Positions 42,558-51,627 of a stretch of 64,000 bases of DNA are shown here, in pieces (within the stretch, counting starts at the first letter, position 1; each line of letters begins with the position of its first letter). The stretch comes from Novosphingobium sp. HII-3. GTDB lineage: Bacteria > Pseudomonadota > Alphaproteobacteria > Sphingomonadales > Sphingomonadaceae. A model generated the notes under the pieces. It saw nothing but the letters and a program-made list of their open reading frames with translations, was not told the origin of the DNA and did no database searches. Location of the stretch: the NCBI RefSeq assembly GCF_002916655.1, contig NZ_PPSM01000025.1, positions 124,001 through 188,000 of the forward strand, given 5' to 3'. The translations under genes were made by a program, and so were the position numbers.

Positions 42558-43556
42558 TCAGGCGAAACCCACCGTCCGCGTCCAGGCGCGCCATAAGTCC
42601 GGCCAGGCTTCCACCGGCTTGCCGATCGCCCGGCGCAGGCCGAAGCCGTGGCCGCCATTGGCGAAGAGGTGCGTTTCCACCAGTATGCCCCGTACCTTGA
42701 GCGCCGCGCGCAGACGCACGCTGTTCTCCACCGGCACGACATCGTCGTCCTCGGCGTGGACCAGGAAGTGCGGCGGTGCATCGGCCGGCACTGTCTGGTC
42801 GGGTGAATGCACCGCTGCGTCCTGCAGCGACGGCGCGGGGCCGAGCAGCAGATTGCGCGATCCGGCGTGGGCGATCGCCGGATCCATGCTCACCACCGGG
42901 TAGATCGGCGCGGCACAGTGCGGCCTGGCGGACAGACCGTCCGCCGCATCCACCGGATCGTAGACCCTGGCGGCAAAGCGCGTGCTGAGATCCGCGCACA
43001 GGTGTCCACCCGCCGAAAAACCCATCGCCGCGACTCTCTCCGGATCGATGGCGTATTCCTTTGCGCGATGCCGGATCAGGCGCATGGCGCGCTGCGCATC
43101 CGCAAGGGCGGTGTCGGCTCCGCTCGACCAGCCCTCACCGGGCAGGCGGTAGAACAGCACGAAGGCGGTGAAGCCGCGCGCGGTGAGCCAGCGGGCAATC
43201 TCGTAGCCTTCCTTGTCGACCACAATCCAGCGATAGCCGCCGCCCGGCGTGATCATCACCGCCGCGCCGTTAGGCCGGTCGGGCCGGAATACCGCAAGGC
43301 GCGGACGGGTGATGCCGTAAACGGCGCGATCGGTCACGAGGGCGTCGGCGGAGCGTTCGTTCACCGTCTCGGTCAGCGCTGCCTTGAGCCTGGCCGGCGG
43401 GCCCTTCGGCCACAGGTCGATCGTCTCGTGCGGTTGAGGCAGTCCGGGCGGCAGCGCGTTCGAAGCGGTCGGCGGCGGCGTCTGTGCCTCCGCCCGCGCG
43501 GCAAAGCCGGCAGCGGCAAGGGAACCGGCGATGAGGGTCCTGCGATCGAAGTCCAA
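42558..43556 (-). CDS. Tat-exported alpha/beta-hydrolase esterase (acetyl-xylan-esterase-like)
   Basis: The TTG at 43556 follows GAAGGGAG by six bases and gives 332 residues; the ATG-like frame start at 43613 lies inside a terminator. The signal reads DFDRRTLIAGSLAAAGFAAR, twin-arginine type. The hydrolase core has an oxyanion-hole motif VMITPGGGYRWIVVDKEGYE, nucleophile GFSAGGHLCADLS (Ser near 180), an acid in HAEDDDVVPVENS and catalytic His in ANGGHGFGLR. This subgroup removes acetyl or similar groups from xylan and pectin-type glycans. It lies downstream of the TonB receptor. Confidence 0.85.
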   Translation of the reverse strand: MDFDRRTLIAGSLAAAGFAARAEAQTPPPTASNALPPGLPQPHETIDLWPKGPPARLKAALTETVNERSADALVTDRAVYGITRPRLAVFRPDRPNGAAVMITPGGGYRWIVVDKEGYEIARWLTARGFTAFVLFYRLPGEGWSSGADTALADAQRAMRLIRHRAKEYAIDPERVAAMGFSAGGHLCADLSTRFAARVYDPVDAADGLSARPHCAAPIYPVVSMDPAIAHAGSRNLLLGPAPSLQDAAVHSPDQTVPADAPPHFLVHAEDDDVVPVENSVRLRAALKVRGILVETHLFANGGHGFGLRRAIGKPVEAWPDLWRAWTRTVGFA

Positions 43557-43574
43557 CGACGGCTCCCTTCGAAA

Positions 43575-43615
43575 AGAAAAAATGCGTGGCCCGCCGCAAA
43601 GGCGACGAGCCACGC
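43575..43615 (-). terminator. Terminator after the TonB receptor gene
   Basis: GCGTGGC (43584-43590) and GCCACGC (43609-43615) form the outer stem, with further pairing inside (GCCGC/GCGAC region). On the reverse strand it is followed by ATTTTTTCTTTTC. It separates the receptor from the esterase gene. Confidence 0.8.
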
Positions 43616-43630
43616 GTCAGGGGGAGGGAA

Positions 43631-46522
43631 TCAGATCTTTGCGCGCGCGCCGAACAGGATCGTGCGTCCGAAGTGGTTGTTCTCGTAGTTGCGGTTCGCG
43701 TAGATGTCGTTGGTGCGGTAGCGATACTCGTCGGTCAGGTTATTGCCATCGATCGAGAGTTCCAGCCATTCGGTAGCCTTGTAGCGGATCGCCGCATCAA
43801 CGCTGGTGTACGAGCCGTACCCTTCGAAGATGTTGCCGGTCGCGCTGGTGGCGTCGCTGAAGGGCCCGCGATAGCTGACCGAGCCGCGGATCGAGAACTT
43901 GCCGTCGTCGTAGTAGAGCGTCGCGTTCCAGGCCTTCTCCGACACACCCAGGAGCGTGTTGTTGTAGATCGCCGAAACGCCGGTGAGACCGCAGGCGCCC
44001 GTCGTGGGATTGCGAGTGCAGGCCGTGACCGCCGGGCCGGTGATCTGGTAGTCGGCGCTGCTGTCGATGAAGGTCGCGTTGCCCTGGAAGCCGGTGTTGC
44101 GCAGGATGCCCGGCAGGAAGGTGAAGGGCATCTGCAGCGCGATCTCGACACCCTTGAGCGTCGCACCCTCGCCGTTGACCTGCGACGACACCACGTATTC
44201 CTGATTCGGATCGTAGTTGAGGTAGGCAGGCGTGCTGGTGCCCAGCACGTCACGGCCCAGCCCGAGCTGCGGCAGAGTGGCGGTATACGTACCAGCGACC
44301 GGGAAGCTTTCGATCTTCTTGATAAAGCCCGCGACCGAAACCAGGGCCTGCGGCGCGAAGTACCACTCGACCGAAGCGTCGAAGTTGGTCGCACGGAACG
44401 GGTCGAGGAACGGATTGCCGAAGGTCACGCGATAGTTGAAGCCATCGACGGAGCCGCCCGGATTGAGGTTGCCGAGCGAGGGCCGGGTGATCACCTTGGC
44501 GATCGCGCCGCGCACGATCACGTCGGAGTGCGGGTAGAACGCCAGGTTCATCGACGGCAGCCAGTCGTCGTAGGTCCGCTCGACAGTGGCCGCCACCCCG
44601 GCGGTGTAGCCGGTCGACGTCTGCTTGGTGTGGGCGTAGCGGATGCCGGCGTTGCCCGCGTACTCCAACCCGAAGATCTCGCCCTTGACGTCGAACTGCA
44701 CGTAGCCGCCCGAAGTCTCTTCGCGCACGCGGCGATTGTTGCCTAGGTCCTCCATGGCGGTGCGCCCGTAGAGGTTGGTGTAGTCGGCCGCCTTGTCGAT
44801 GTCGGCCACCAGCCACGAACTGGTGGTGCCGCCGGGCTGGCCCGCGTCGCCAAGCTCGATCAGGCGCGAGAAGTCGGCCAGGACGGGCAGGCCGTAGACG
44901 CTGGACGAACAGGTCACCTGGCCCAGGATCAGGTCGGGCTGACCGTTCGCGGCGCAGGCGGCGGTATCACGCATGAACAGCTGAGTGCGGAAGTCGTAGC
45001 GACGCCACACGGCGCCTGCCTTCACTGTGAAGCCTTCCGTCATGTCCCATTCGGTGCGCAGCTGCGCGGTCTTGAACTGGTTCTTGACGTAGGAGGGACG
45101 GTCGCGAATTTCGGCAAGCTGGAAGTTCGCCGGGTCAGTGACGTCGAGGTCGTAGCTCAGCACCGGCGACTTCATGTCGCTGTAGTCGAAGCTGAAGCCG
45201 TTGGCGTTGCGGTTGTCGTAGGCGAACGTCGTCTCGACCGGGATGTCGGCGTCAGACTGCGAGAAGCCGCCGAGCAGGGTGAAGCGGAAGGTGTCGCTGA
45301 CGTCCTGCTCCCAGGTCGCGCCAACCTGGTAGAACTCGGTTTCCGACTTGCGCAGGTAGCTTTCAGTACGGACCCAGGCGTTGTTGTACGTACCGCCGAT
45401 CATTGTGCCGGTATCGTCGTAGACCGGGTTCACCAGATTAAAGCGACGCTCGTTGGAGCGGGCGAGAACCTCGAGCCACTGTTCCTTGCGGTCTTCCTTG
45501 AACGAGGAATAGAGCCCGTCGATCGAGATCTTGGTGCGGTCGGTCGGCTCGAACTGGACCGAGCCCGTGAGGCCCAGGCGGCGGCGGTCATGTTCGACCT
45601 TGCCGTAGCGCGGGATGCGGGCGTGGAACGAAAGCGCGGCAGCGTCGCAGGCTGCGGACGGACGATAGCCGCCGCCCGAGTTCACCGGGCTGCCCCCCGT
45701 CGGACCCACGTCCGAGTAGAAGCAAGGCGTTCCGTTGACCGAGTTGAAGTAAGCCTGCGCCCAGCGCACGGTATTGTTGCCGGTTTCAAGCGTATCGGTA
45801 TGCGAATACGCAGCCGACAGGTTGACGCCGAAGGTGCCTGCATCGTTCCTCCAGGACAGGAGGCCGGCGGCGCGGGGGCCGACATTGTCCGACAGGTCGT
45901 TGTACGAACCCTGGAGGTTGAGCACCCCTGTGAACCCCGCCTTGCCCGCAAGCGGATTGCCGGTGTTGAGGTCGACCACGGCGCCCAGTGATCCTTCATC
46001 AAGGCTGGCTTCGGCGGTCTTGTGGACGACAAGGCTGCTGAACAGTTCCGAGGCGAAGACGTTGAAGTCGAACGCGCGGTCGCGGTTGGCGGATGCGCCG
46101 TCCGAGCTGGTGGCGATCGTTTCAAGGCCGTTCACGCGCACGCGGGTGAACTGCGCGCCAAGACCGCGCACGGTGATGGCACGGCCCTCACCGCCGTCGC
46201 GCTGGATCGAGATGCCGGGAATGCGCTGCAGCGATTCGGCAAGGTTCTGGTCCGGAAACTTGGCCATGTCCTCGGCGACGACGGCATCGACGGCCGAGAT
46301 CGCTTCGCGCTTCACATTGAGCGCCGCTTCGAGCGACTTGCGGAAACCGGTGACGATGATCTCGTTCGCGGTGGCCGACTGATCTGCCGTTGCGGCATCG
46401 GCCGCAGCCTCGCTCACTTCCTGCGCCAGCGCCGCCTGCCCAAGTGTGCTCGATGCGGTCAGAGCGCTGCCTGCGAACAGAGCAGCCTTCAACAGCGTAA
46501 TTCCGGTAACATGCCTGCGCAT
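43631..46522 (-). CDS. TonB-dependent outer-membrane receptor (Caulobacter-type glycan receptor)
   Basis: The 963-residue receptor has a signal peptide, a TonB box-like start and a plug. The plug includes ANEIIVTGFRKSLEAALNVK, AVVAEDMAKFPDQNLAESLQ, RIPGISIQRDGGEGRAITVR and GLGAQFTRVRVNGLE. A 22-strand barrel follows, ending NNHFGRTILFGARAKI. The KFPDQNLAE...GLG pattern is the Caulobacter TIGR01782 group, linked to uptake of plant sugars and oligosaccharides. A gut-type SusD partner is not present. Two operator-like sites lie upstream. It is the probable entry gate for oligouronides in this locus. Confidence 0.95.
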   Translation of the reverse strand: MRRHVTGITLLKAALFAGSALTASSTLGQAALAQEVSEAAADAATADQSATANEIIVTGFRKSLEAALNVKREAISAVDAVVAEDMAKFPDQNLAESLQRIPGISIQRDGGEGRAITVRGLGAQFTRVRVNGLETIATSSDGASANRDRAFDFNVFASELFSSLVVHKTAEASLDEGSLGAVVDLNTGNPLAGKAGFTGVLNLQGSYNDLSDNVGPRAAGLLSWRNDAGTFGVNLSAAYSHTDTLETGNNTVRWAQAYFNSVNGTPCFYSDVGPTGGSPVNSGGGYRPSAACDAAALSFHARIPRYGKVEHDRRRLGLTGSVQFEPTDRTKISIDGLYSSFKEDRKEQWLEVLARSNERRFNLVNPVYDDTGTMIGGTYNNAWVRTESYLRKSETEFYQVGATWEQDVSDTFRFTLLGGFSQSDADIPVETTFAYDNRNANGFSFDYSDMKSPVLSYDLDVTDPANFQLAEIRDRPSYVKNQFKTAQLRTEWDMTEGFTVKAGAVWRRYDFRTQLFMRDTAACAANGQPDLILGQVTCSSSVYGLPVLADFSRLIELGDAGQPGGTTSSWLVADIDKAADYTNLYGRTAMEDLGNNRRVREETSGGYVQFDVKGEIFGLEYAGNAGIRYAHTKQTSTGYTAGVAATVERTYDDWLPSMNLAFYPHSDVIVRGAIAKVITRPSLGNLNPGGSVDGFNYRVTFGNPFLDPFRATNFDASVEWYFAPQALVSVAGFIKKIESFPVAGTYTATLPQLGLGRDVLGTSTPAYLNYDPNQEYVVSSQVNGEGATLKGVEIALQMPFTFLPGILRNTGFQGNATFIDSSADYQITGPAVTACTRNPTTGACGLTGVSAIYNNTLLGVSEKAWNATLYYDDGKFSIRGSVSYRGPFSDATSATGNIFEGYGSYTSVDAAIRYKATEWLELSIDGNNLTDEYRYRTNDIYANRNYENNHFGRTILFGARAKI

Positions 46523-46558
46523 GACAACATCCCCTCACAGCCCGGTCAAAGGCACTTA

Positions 46559-46572
46559 TGACATCGGTGTCA
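46559..46572. promoter_or_regulatory. Operator-like palindrome TGACATCGGTGTCA before the TonB receptor
   Basis: One mismatch from the TGACACCGGTGTCA consensus, located 37 bases before the receptor ATG. On the reverse strand it contains a TTGACA. Confidence 0.6.
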
Positions 46573-46692
46573 AAAGGAAGCGCGCATTCCGCAGCACTAC
46601 TTCCGGCACCTCTACTCCCGCTCCTTCCGGAGCACGACGGCGACCCGCGGGGGATCGCCTCACCAGTTCCGAAGATCATCCTTGCGATCAGT

Positions 46693-46706
46693 GGTAACCG
46701 GTGTCA
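46693..46706. promoter_or_regulatory. Operator-like site GGTAACCGGTGTCA between receptor and cupin genes
   Basis: Same CCGG-centred motif as at kduI (51636-51649, identical 14-mer). A third degenerate copy ending CGGTGTCA follows at 46725-46738 and gives TTGACA (46739-46734) on the reverse strand. The divergent region therefore holds at least three half-sites. Confidence 0.6.
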
Positions 46707-46763
46707 TCAATATGTGACGCAGCGGGACTGCGGTGTCAATAGCCCGGTCGCAACACGATAAAC

Positions 46764-47222
46764 ATGGGAGAAGACGATGCAAATCTGGCGTATTTCAAAG
46801 CATTTCGCACCCCATTCGGAGCCGGCAGCGTGATTGCCGCGACTCTGCTGCTCCTCGCGGCAGCGCCGCCCATGGTGGTGATCGACGAGCGCGATACCGT
46901 CCGCGAGGAAGCCCCGCCGCATGGCAGCATCGGCATGAGCACCGCCTACCGCATCTCCGATGCCGCCCCTCCGCCCCGCACAATGGAATTCCGTCGCCGC
47001 GTCCTTCACAAGGGCGCTGCGATCGGAGAACATCCGATTGCCCATGACGAGGTCTACTACGTCCTCTCGGGCGTTGGCGAAGTGGTGTCGGATGGCAGGC
47101 GTGAGACGCTGCGCGCGGGCATGACGGCCTACCTCTACGATGGCGCGGTGGTGGGTATCTGGCAGCGCGGCGAGGAACCGCTTTCGCTGATCGTCGCTTA
47201 CCCCAACCCTCCGAAGAAGTGA
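46764..47222 (+). CDS. Exported cupin-domain protein (possible KdgF-like role)
   Basis: As drawn the protein has 152 residues, but the ATG at 46764 lacks a ribosome site. A GTG at 46830 (GGAG eight bases before) would give about 130 residues starting with a hydrophobic signal-like stretch. The cupin barrel shows RRVLHKGAAIGEHPIAHDEV, YYVLSGVGEVVSDGRRETLR, AGMTAYLYDGAVVGIWQRGE. The metal motif is H-x3-H-x-E, and the second cupin motif has no His. Its place in a uronate locus with kduI and kduD suggests a KdgF-like role in opening unsaturated uronates, which is inference. It is divergent from the TonB receptor. Confidence 0.75.
   Translation: MGEDDANLAYFKAFRTPFGAGSVIAATLLLLAAAPPMVVIDERDTVREEAPPHGSIGMSTAYRISDAAPPPRTMEFRRRVLHKGAAIGEHPIAHDEVYYVLSGVGEVVSDGRRETLRAGMTAYLYDGAVVGIWQRGEEPLSLIVAYPNPPKK
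46777..46833 (+). CDS. Possible 18-residue upstream ORF coupled to the cupin gene
   Basis: An ATG at 46777, six bases after GGGAGAAG, encodes MQIWRISKHFAPHSEPAA and stops at TGA 46831-46833. That TGA overlaps a GTG (46830-46832) in the cupin frame. It has a better ribosome site than the cupin ATG. It could be a leader peptide that couples translation, or chance. Confidence 0.35.
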   Translation: MQIWRISKHFAPHSEPAA

Positions 47223-47226
47223 CCGC

Positions 47227-48783
47227 TCACACCCCCGGCTGCACGTAGGGCGCCTTCGCCCAAAGCTCCCGTTCCCAGCGGCGGGGGTCGTTCACCACCC
47301 GCGATCGCGCATCGAAGACCATGGTTGCGCGATTGGGCAGGCGATAGGACGACCATTCCGCCAGCCCGGGGCTGCCTGTCCTGGCCAGCCCGGTGAAGGC
47401 CGTCATCATCGTAGTGCTCAGGCCGCGCGCGACCGCATCGGTGCCCGAATAGCTGCCCGGTGCGTCAAGGGTACCGAAGACATAGGGGATGTCGTCGGTG
47501 TGCGCGGCGCCCCGCAGCGGGTCGCGCGGCGAACTGCGGTCCAGCTGATAGACCCACGTCGCCGTTGCCCCCGCAGCAGCGCGTTCGTCGGCTTCGATCA
47601 CCTGCCCCGGCCAGGAGCGGCCCGCGGTGGTCGCCGCGTAGTAGACCTGCTCGGGCGTCCAGGCCGGTTCATGAAGGCGATACTGCTCCACCACCCAGAC
47701 TGGATCGAGGTCTATCTTGATCTCGGGCTGGATGCGCGCGGCAAGATTGCTCCAGTCGAGACCCTTCAGCTTCGGGCCGCGGGGATCGAGGAAGGCGCGG
47801 GTTTCGTCGCGCACATTGCCCAGGATCATCGGAACACTTAGCGATTGCGGCGCGGCGTCGGGCCAGAAGGGATGACGCGGAAGGTTGGTCATGTCGAGTA
47901 CCGGCCCGAAATAGACGCTTCCGCCCAGTATCGGATCGACCGCCGCCAGCCCTTCCCTCAGCCGCTCAATCGGCATGGTGCGCAGGCCTTCGACATCGGT
48001 TTTCAATGCCGCCAAAAAAGCCTGCGTGCGCGCCCAGGCGTGCGCAGGTCCGCTGGCCTGAACCTGCTGGCCGCTCATCGTCGCAGCACTGTGGAACAGC
48101 CCCCTTGCCGCAGGCATCGCCATCAGCGTGGCGATCTTGGCGCCTCCGCCGGATTGGCCGAAGACCATGACCCGCGCAGGATCCCCACCGAACGCCTCGA
48201 CATGCGCCCGCACCCATTGAAGCGCCAATATCAGGTCCAGCTGGCCAAGGTTGCCGCTGTCCGAGTATCGCGTGCCGAACGGCTTGAGCCAGGCATAGCC
48301 CAGCGCATTCAGCCTGTGGTTGACCGTCACCACCACGACGTCGCCGTCCGCCGCCAACCTGCCGCCGTGAGTCAGCGGGTCCGTCACCGAACCAGTGGTG
48401 TAGGCCCCGCCGTGGAAGTACACCATGACCGGCCGTTTCGCCCGAGGATTGATCTCTGGTGTCCAGACGTTGAGATAGAGGCAATCTTCCGCCTGTGCTT
48501 CATCCCCCAGCGCCCGCTGCGGGCAGATCGGCCCGAACGAGGTGGCCTGAAGGGCAGAGCCGTGCCACGGCTCCGCCACGGGCCGGGCGAAGCGTTCGGC
48601 GCGGGCGTAGCGGATACCCTTGAAGGCGAAGACGCCGTTTTCGGTGAGGCCCGCATAGCGGCCCGCTCGCGGAGCCTTGGCGGTGCGGGCAAGAACCGGC
48701 AGCGGCGACGCCAAGGCGGCGGCCGACCCAGCGGCCGTGGCAACAAGGGTGCGGCGGGTGAAATTGGCGTACGTCATGTTCAA
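47227..48783 (-). CDS. Tat-exported type-B carboxylesterase
   Basis: The 518-residue carboxylesterase/lipase has a Tat-like signal (YANFTRRTLVATAAGSAAAL). Family marks are GVFAFKGIRYARAERFARPV, EDCLYLNVWTPEINPRAKRP then VMVYFHGGAYTTGS (oxyanion hole), nucleophile VMVFGQSGGGAKIATLM (Ser near 207), and the late His in GAAHTDDIPYVFGTLD. It cleaves carboxylic esters. In this locus it may remove methyl, acetyl or feruloyl groups from pectin or xylan fragments. It is 111 bases downstream of kdgK on the same strand and convergent with the cupin gene, four bases away. Confidence 0.9.
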   Translation of the reverse strand: MNMTYANFTRRTLVATAAGSAAALASPLPVLARTAKAPRAGRYAGLTENGVFAFKGIRYARAERFARPVAEPWHGSALQATSFGPICPQRALGDEAQAEDCLYLNVWTPEINPRAKRPVMVYFHGGAYTTGSVTDPLTHGGRLAADGDVVVVTVNHRLNALGYAWLKPFGTRYSDSGNLGQLDLILALQWVRAHVEAFGGDPARVMVFGQSGGGAKIATLMAMPAARGLFHSAATMSGQQVQASGPAHAWARTQAFLAALKTDVEGLRTMPIERLREGLAAVDPILGGSVYFGPVLDMTNLPRHPFWPDAAPQSLSVPMILGNVRDETRAFLDPRGPKLKGLDWSNLAARIQPEIKIDLDPVWVVEQYRLHEPAWTPEQVYYAATTAGRSWPGQVIEADERAAAGATATWVYQLDRSSPRDPLRGAAHTDDIPYVFGTLDAPGSYSGTDAVARGLSTTMMTAFTGLARTGSPGLAEWSSYRLPNRATMVFDARSRVVNDPRRWERELWAKAPYVQPGV

Positions 48784-48894
48784 CTCTCCCGGCCCCGCTC
48801 ATTATCCGCGAATTGCTCCGGCAGCGGTGGCTCTCTTGAGGTCTGCCTGCCTCGGCGTCGAGGCGCTCTGCCGAAGGTCTGACAATCCCCGGCC

Positions 48895-49920
48895 TTACCG
48901 CCGCACATCCCCTCCGCTGGCCGAAAAGGATTCAAGCTCCTGCGGCCCGACCAGGCACATATCGCCCGGCACGGTATGCTTGAGCACCGTGTAGCCCAAC
49001 CCCGCCTGCGCCGTAGCGACAAGGTCTGCGCCTTCCAGCCACTTGTGCAGTACGCCCGCTGCGAAAGCGTCGCCGGTACCGATGCGGTCGACGATACCGG
49101 TCACGTCCACTTCGCTGGTCTGGTGGGCGCCGTCGCGCGCATCGACGCGGGCTGCGATGCGATGATGCCCGGAATTGACCACGTGCCGCGCGGTAGAGGC
49201 AATCAGTTGCAGCTTCGGAAAGGCGTCGAAAGCCGCCAGTGCCGCTTCACGCCGCCGTTCGGAACCGTCGCCGGAAAACGCCTTCCCTAGCAGCAGCGAG
49301 ATGTCGCGATGGTTGCCGATCATGATTGTGGCCGACTGCATCAGGTCCGTCAGGATCTCACGCGGGTTGCTGTCCCAGGCATCCCACAGCAGGGCGCGGT
49401 AATTGCCATCGAAACAAACAGGCACGCCGGCGCTGACGGCTGCGGCGACGGCGGCTTGCGCAAGCGCGACGCCCCCGGGGCCGAGCGCCGGCGTGATGCC
49501 CGACAGGTGGAGCAGTCGGGCACCCTCCAAAGCGGAGGCGAAGTCGAACTGGGTCGCCTTGGAGGTTGCGAACACCGAACCCGCGCGATCATACGTGATC
49601 GACGAGGGCCTCAAGCCCGCTCCGCTTTCGAGGAAATAAAGTCCCATGCGGCCGGCATCGCGCCCGATGTGGGCGGTATCGATCCCGGCGGCATTAAGCG
49701 CCGCGCGCGCCCGGTCGCCCAGTGGGCTGGACGGCAGGCGCGTGAGCATCGTCACGTCATGCCCCAGCGAGGCCAGCCCCGCCGCGACATTGGCCTCTGC
49801 TCCGCCCACCACCATGTCCAGCGCATCACACTGGACCATCAGCCGCCCGCCCGGTGTCGCGAAACGCAGGAGGACTTCGCCAAAGGTGACGACGTGGCCG
49901 GTGCGGGTGAAACGTGGCAT
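48895..49920 (-). CDS. kdgK: 2-dehydro-3-deoxygluconate (KDG) kinase
   Basis: This 341-residue PfkB-family kinase phosphorylates KDG to KDPG for Entner-Doudoroff cleavage. It shows VVTFGEVLLRFATPGGRLMV, GGAEANVAAGLASLGHDVTM near residue 39, LHLSGITPALG, VCFDGNYRALLWD, and the ATP/anion-hole motif VDRIGTGDAFAAGVL near 278 with the catalytic Asp. RLMVQCDALDMVVGGAEANV resembles characterised KDG kinases. The ATG overlaps the kduD stop (TGATG). The aldolase that splits KDPG is not in the window. Confidence 0.92.
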   Translation of the reverse strand: MPRFTRTGHVVTFGEVLLRFATPGGRLMVQCDALDMVVGGAEANVAAGLASLGHDVTMLTRLPSSPLGDRARAALNAAGIDTAHIGRDAGRMGLYFLESGAGLRPSSITYDRAGSVFATSKATQFDFASALEGARLLHLSGITPALGPGGVALAQAAVAAAVSAGVPVCFDGNYRALLWDAWDSNPREILTDLMQSATIMIGNHRDISLLLGKAFSGDGSERRREAALAAFDAFPKLQLIASTARHVVNSGHHRIAARVDARDGAHQTSEVDVTGIVDRIGTGDAFAAGVLHKWLEGADLVATAQAGLGYTVLKHTVPGDMCLVGPQELESFSASGGDVRR

Positions 49921-50675
49921 CAGCGCGCGAGCCAGCCGCCATCGACGGCCAGGATCTGGCCGGTGACGTAATCGGATGCCTGCGAGGCGAGGAACACCGC
50001 GGCCCCCGCGATATCTTCCGGCCGGCCCCAGCGGCCGGTTGGGATGCGCTCCAGGATCTGGCGGTTGCGCGTCTCGTCGGCGGCCAGCGCGGCGGTGTTG
50101 TTGGTGGTGATATAGCCAGGCGCGATCGCGTTGACCTGCACGCCCTTGGGGGCGAGTTCGTTCGCCATTGCCTTGGTCACCCCGCTCACGCCCGACTTCG
50201 CCGCCGCGTAGCTGGGGACACGGATGCCGCCCTGGAAGGTCAGCAGGGAGGCGATGTTGACGATCTTGCCGCCCTCGCGCTCCACCATGCCTCTCGCCGC
50301 TGCCTGGCTGAGGAAGAACAGCGTCTTGAGATTGGTGTCGATCACCGCATCCCAGTCTTCCTCGGAGAACTCCAGCAGATCGTCGCGGCGGATGATCCCG
50401 GCGTTGTTGACGAGGATGTCCACCTTGCCAAGACCCGCGACCGCTTCGTCGATGACGCGTCCGACCGGCTCGATGCTCGACAGGTCGGCCTTGATGTTCA
50501 CCGCCTTGCGCCCGGTGGCGGCGATCGCGCCGAGCGTCTCGGTCGGCTCGGACCGGCCAGCCACCGCAACATCGGCGCCGGCTTCTGCCAGAGCCACGGC
50601 AATGGCCTGGCCGATGCCCGTGTTGGCACCTGTGACGAGCGCACCCTTGCCCGTCAGGTCGAAGGAAATTGCCAT
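49920..50675 (-). CDS. kduD: 2-dehydro-3-deoxy-D-gluconate 5-dehydrogenase
   Basis: The ATG at 50675 (MAISFDLTGKGALVTGANTG) has AGGA six bases ahead and gives 251 residues; upstream in-frame starts are less likely. SDR features are TGANTGIGQAIAVALAEAG, DILVNNAGIIRRDDLLEFSE, IVNIASLLTFQGGIRVPSYA followed by AAKSG with the catalytic Ser/Tyr/Lys, and PGYITTNNTAAL. NNAGIIRR and the TTNNT stretch are KduD-like. It reduces 2,5-diketo-3-deoxygluconate (DKII) to KDG with NADH. It is second in the kduI-kduD-kdgK operon. Confidence 0.95.
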   Translation of the reverse strand: MAISFDLTGKGALVTGANTGIGQAIAVALAEAGADVAVAGRSEPTETLGAIAATGRKAVNIKADLSSIEPVGRVIDEAVAGLGKVDILVNNAGIIRRDDLLEFSEEDWDAVIDTNLKTLFFLSQAAARGMVEREGGKIVNIASLLTFQGGIRVPSYAAAKSGVSGVTKAMANELAPKGVQVNAIAPGYITTNNTAALAADETRNRQILERIPTGRWGRPEDIAGAAVFLASQASDYVTGQILAVDGGWLAR

Positions 50676-50751
50676 GTGTCCTATCCCGTCAGTATGTGTC
50701 TTGCCCACGTCCCTCTCTTATTCCGGGACGCGGGCCTGAAGACAGTGCCGC

Positions 50752-51588
50752 TTACTGCAGCTGGCAGATGTCGAGCACGTTCATGTCAGTGTAGTCGAGG
50801 TTTTCCCCGCCCATAGCCCAGATGAAGGCGTACTTCTTAGTGCCCGAACCCATGTGGATCGACCACGGCGGGCTGATGACGGCTTCTTCGTTGGCGATCA
50901 CGATATGACGCATCTGATCCGGCTCGCCCATGTAGTGGAAGATGCGGTCGTTCTCCTCGGGGAGTTCGAAGTACAGGTAGATCTCGCTGCGACGATCGTG
51001 GAGGTGCGGCGGCATGGTGTTCCACACCGAACCCTCTTCAAGCACGGTCAGGCCCAGCAGCAGCTGCGCGCTCTCGCATACGCCGGGGATGACCAGCTGG
51101 TAAATCGTGCGCTGGTTGGAGTTGGCAAGGTCTCCGCGCGCCAGCGGATTGGCCTGGTCAGGCGTGATGTGCTTGATCGGCAGCGCCTTGTGCGCAGGAA
51201 CCGACGCGATGTAGAAGCGCGCGCCTTCGCCTTCAAAGATGACCTCCTGGCTGCCCATCGGCACGTAGAGGCATTCCTTGTTCTTCATTTCGAAGCGCTG
51301 ACCGTCGACCGTGATCGCGCCCGGGCCGCCGATGTTGGTGATGCCGGCTTCGCGGCGCTCGAAGAACGACTTGCCTTCGGCGCTCTTGGGCGCGGTCTGC
51401 AGCGGCAGGGCCAGCGGCATCGCCCCTGGAACCGCGCCACCGATGATGAAGCGTTCGTTGTGCGAGTAGTTGAGGTTGACCTCACCCGCCTTGAACATGC
51501 CCGTCACCAGGTAACGATCGCGCAGCTCCTCATTGGAGACACACTCCATCATGTCCGGATGGGTGGCGTGGTACGTCTTGCAGAACAC
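50752..51588 (-). CDS. kduI: 5-keto-4-deoxyuronate isomerase
   Basis: The 278-residue cupin enzyme is read from GTG at 51588, eight bases after GGGAGAG. It isomerises DKI (the ring-opened unsaturated uronate) to DKII. The zinc site is visible in [20 protein letters not shown] (His, His, Glu near 195-203) and the late His in [44 protein letters not shown] and [19 protein letters not shown] at the end match KduI. It is the first gene of the operon. Its -35 box is embedded in an operator palindrome. Confidence 0.97.
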   Translation of the reverse strand: MFCKTYHATHPDMMECVSNEELRDRYLVTGMFKAGEVNLNYSHNERFIIGGAVPGAMPLALPLQTAPKSAEGKSFFERREAGITNIGGPGAITVDGQRFEMKNKECLYVPMGSQEVIFEGEGARFYIASVPAHKALPIKHITPDQANPLARGDLANSNQRTIYQLVIPGVCESAQLLLGLTVLEEGSVWNTMPPHLHDRRSEIYLYFELPEENDRIFHYMGEPDQMRHIVIANEEAVISPPWSIHMGSGTKKYAFIWAMGGENLDYTDMNVLDICQLQ

Positions 51589-51627
51589 TGCGAACTCTCC
51601 CGTTCATCTCTTCGGCGTGAAGCGTAT

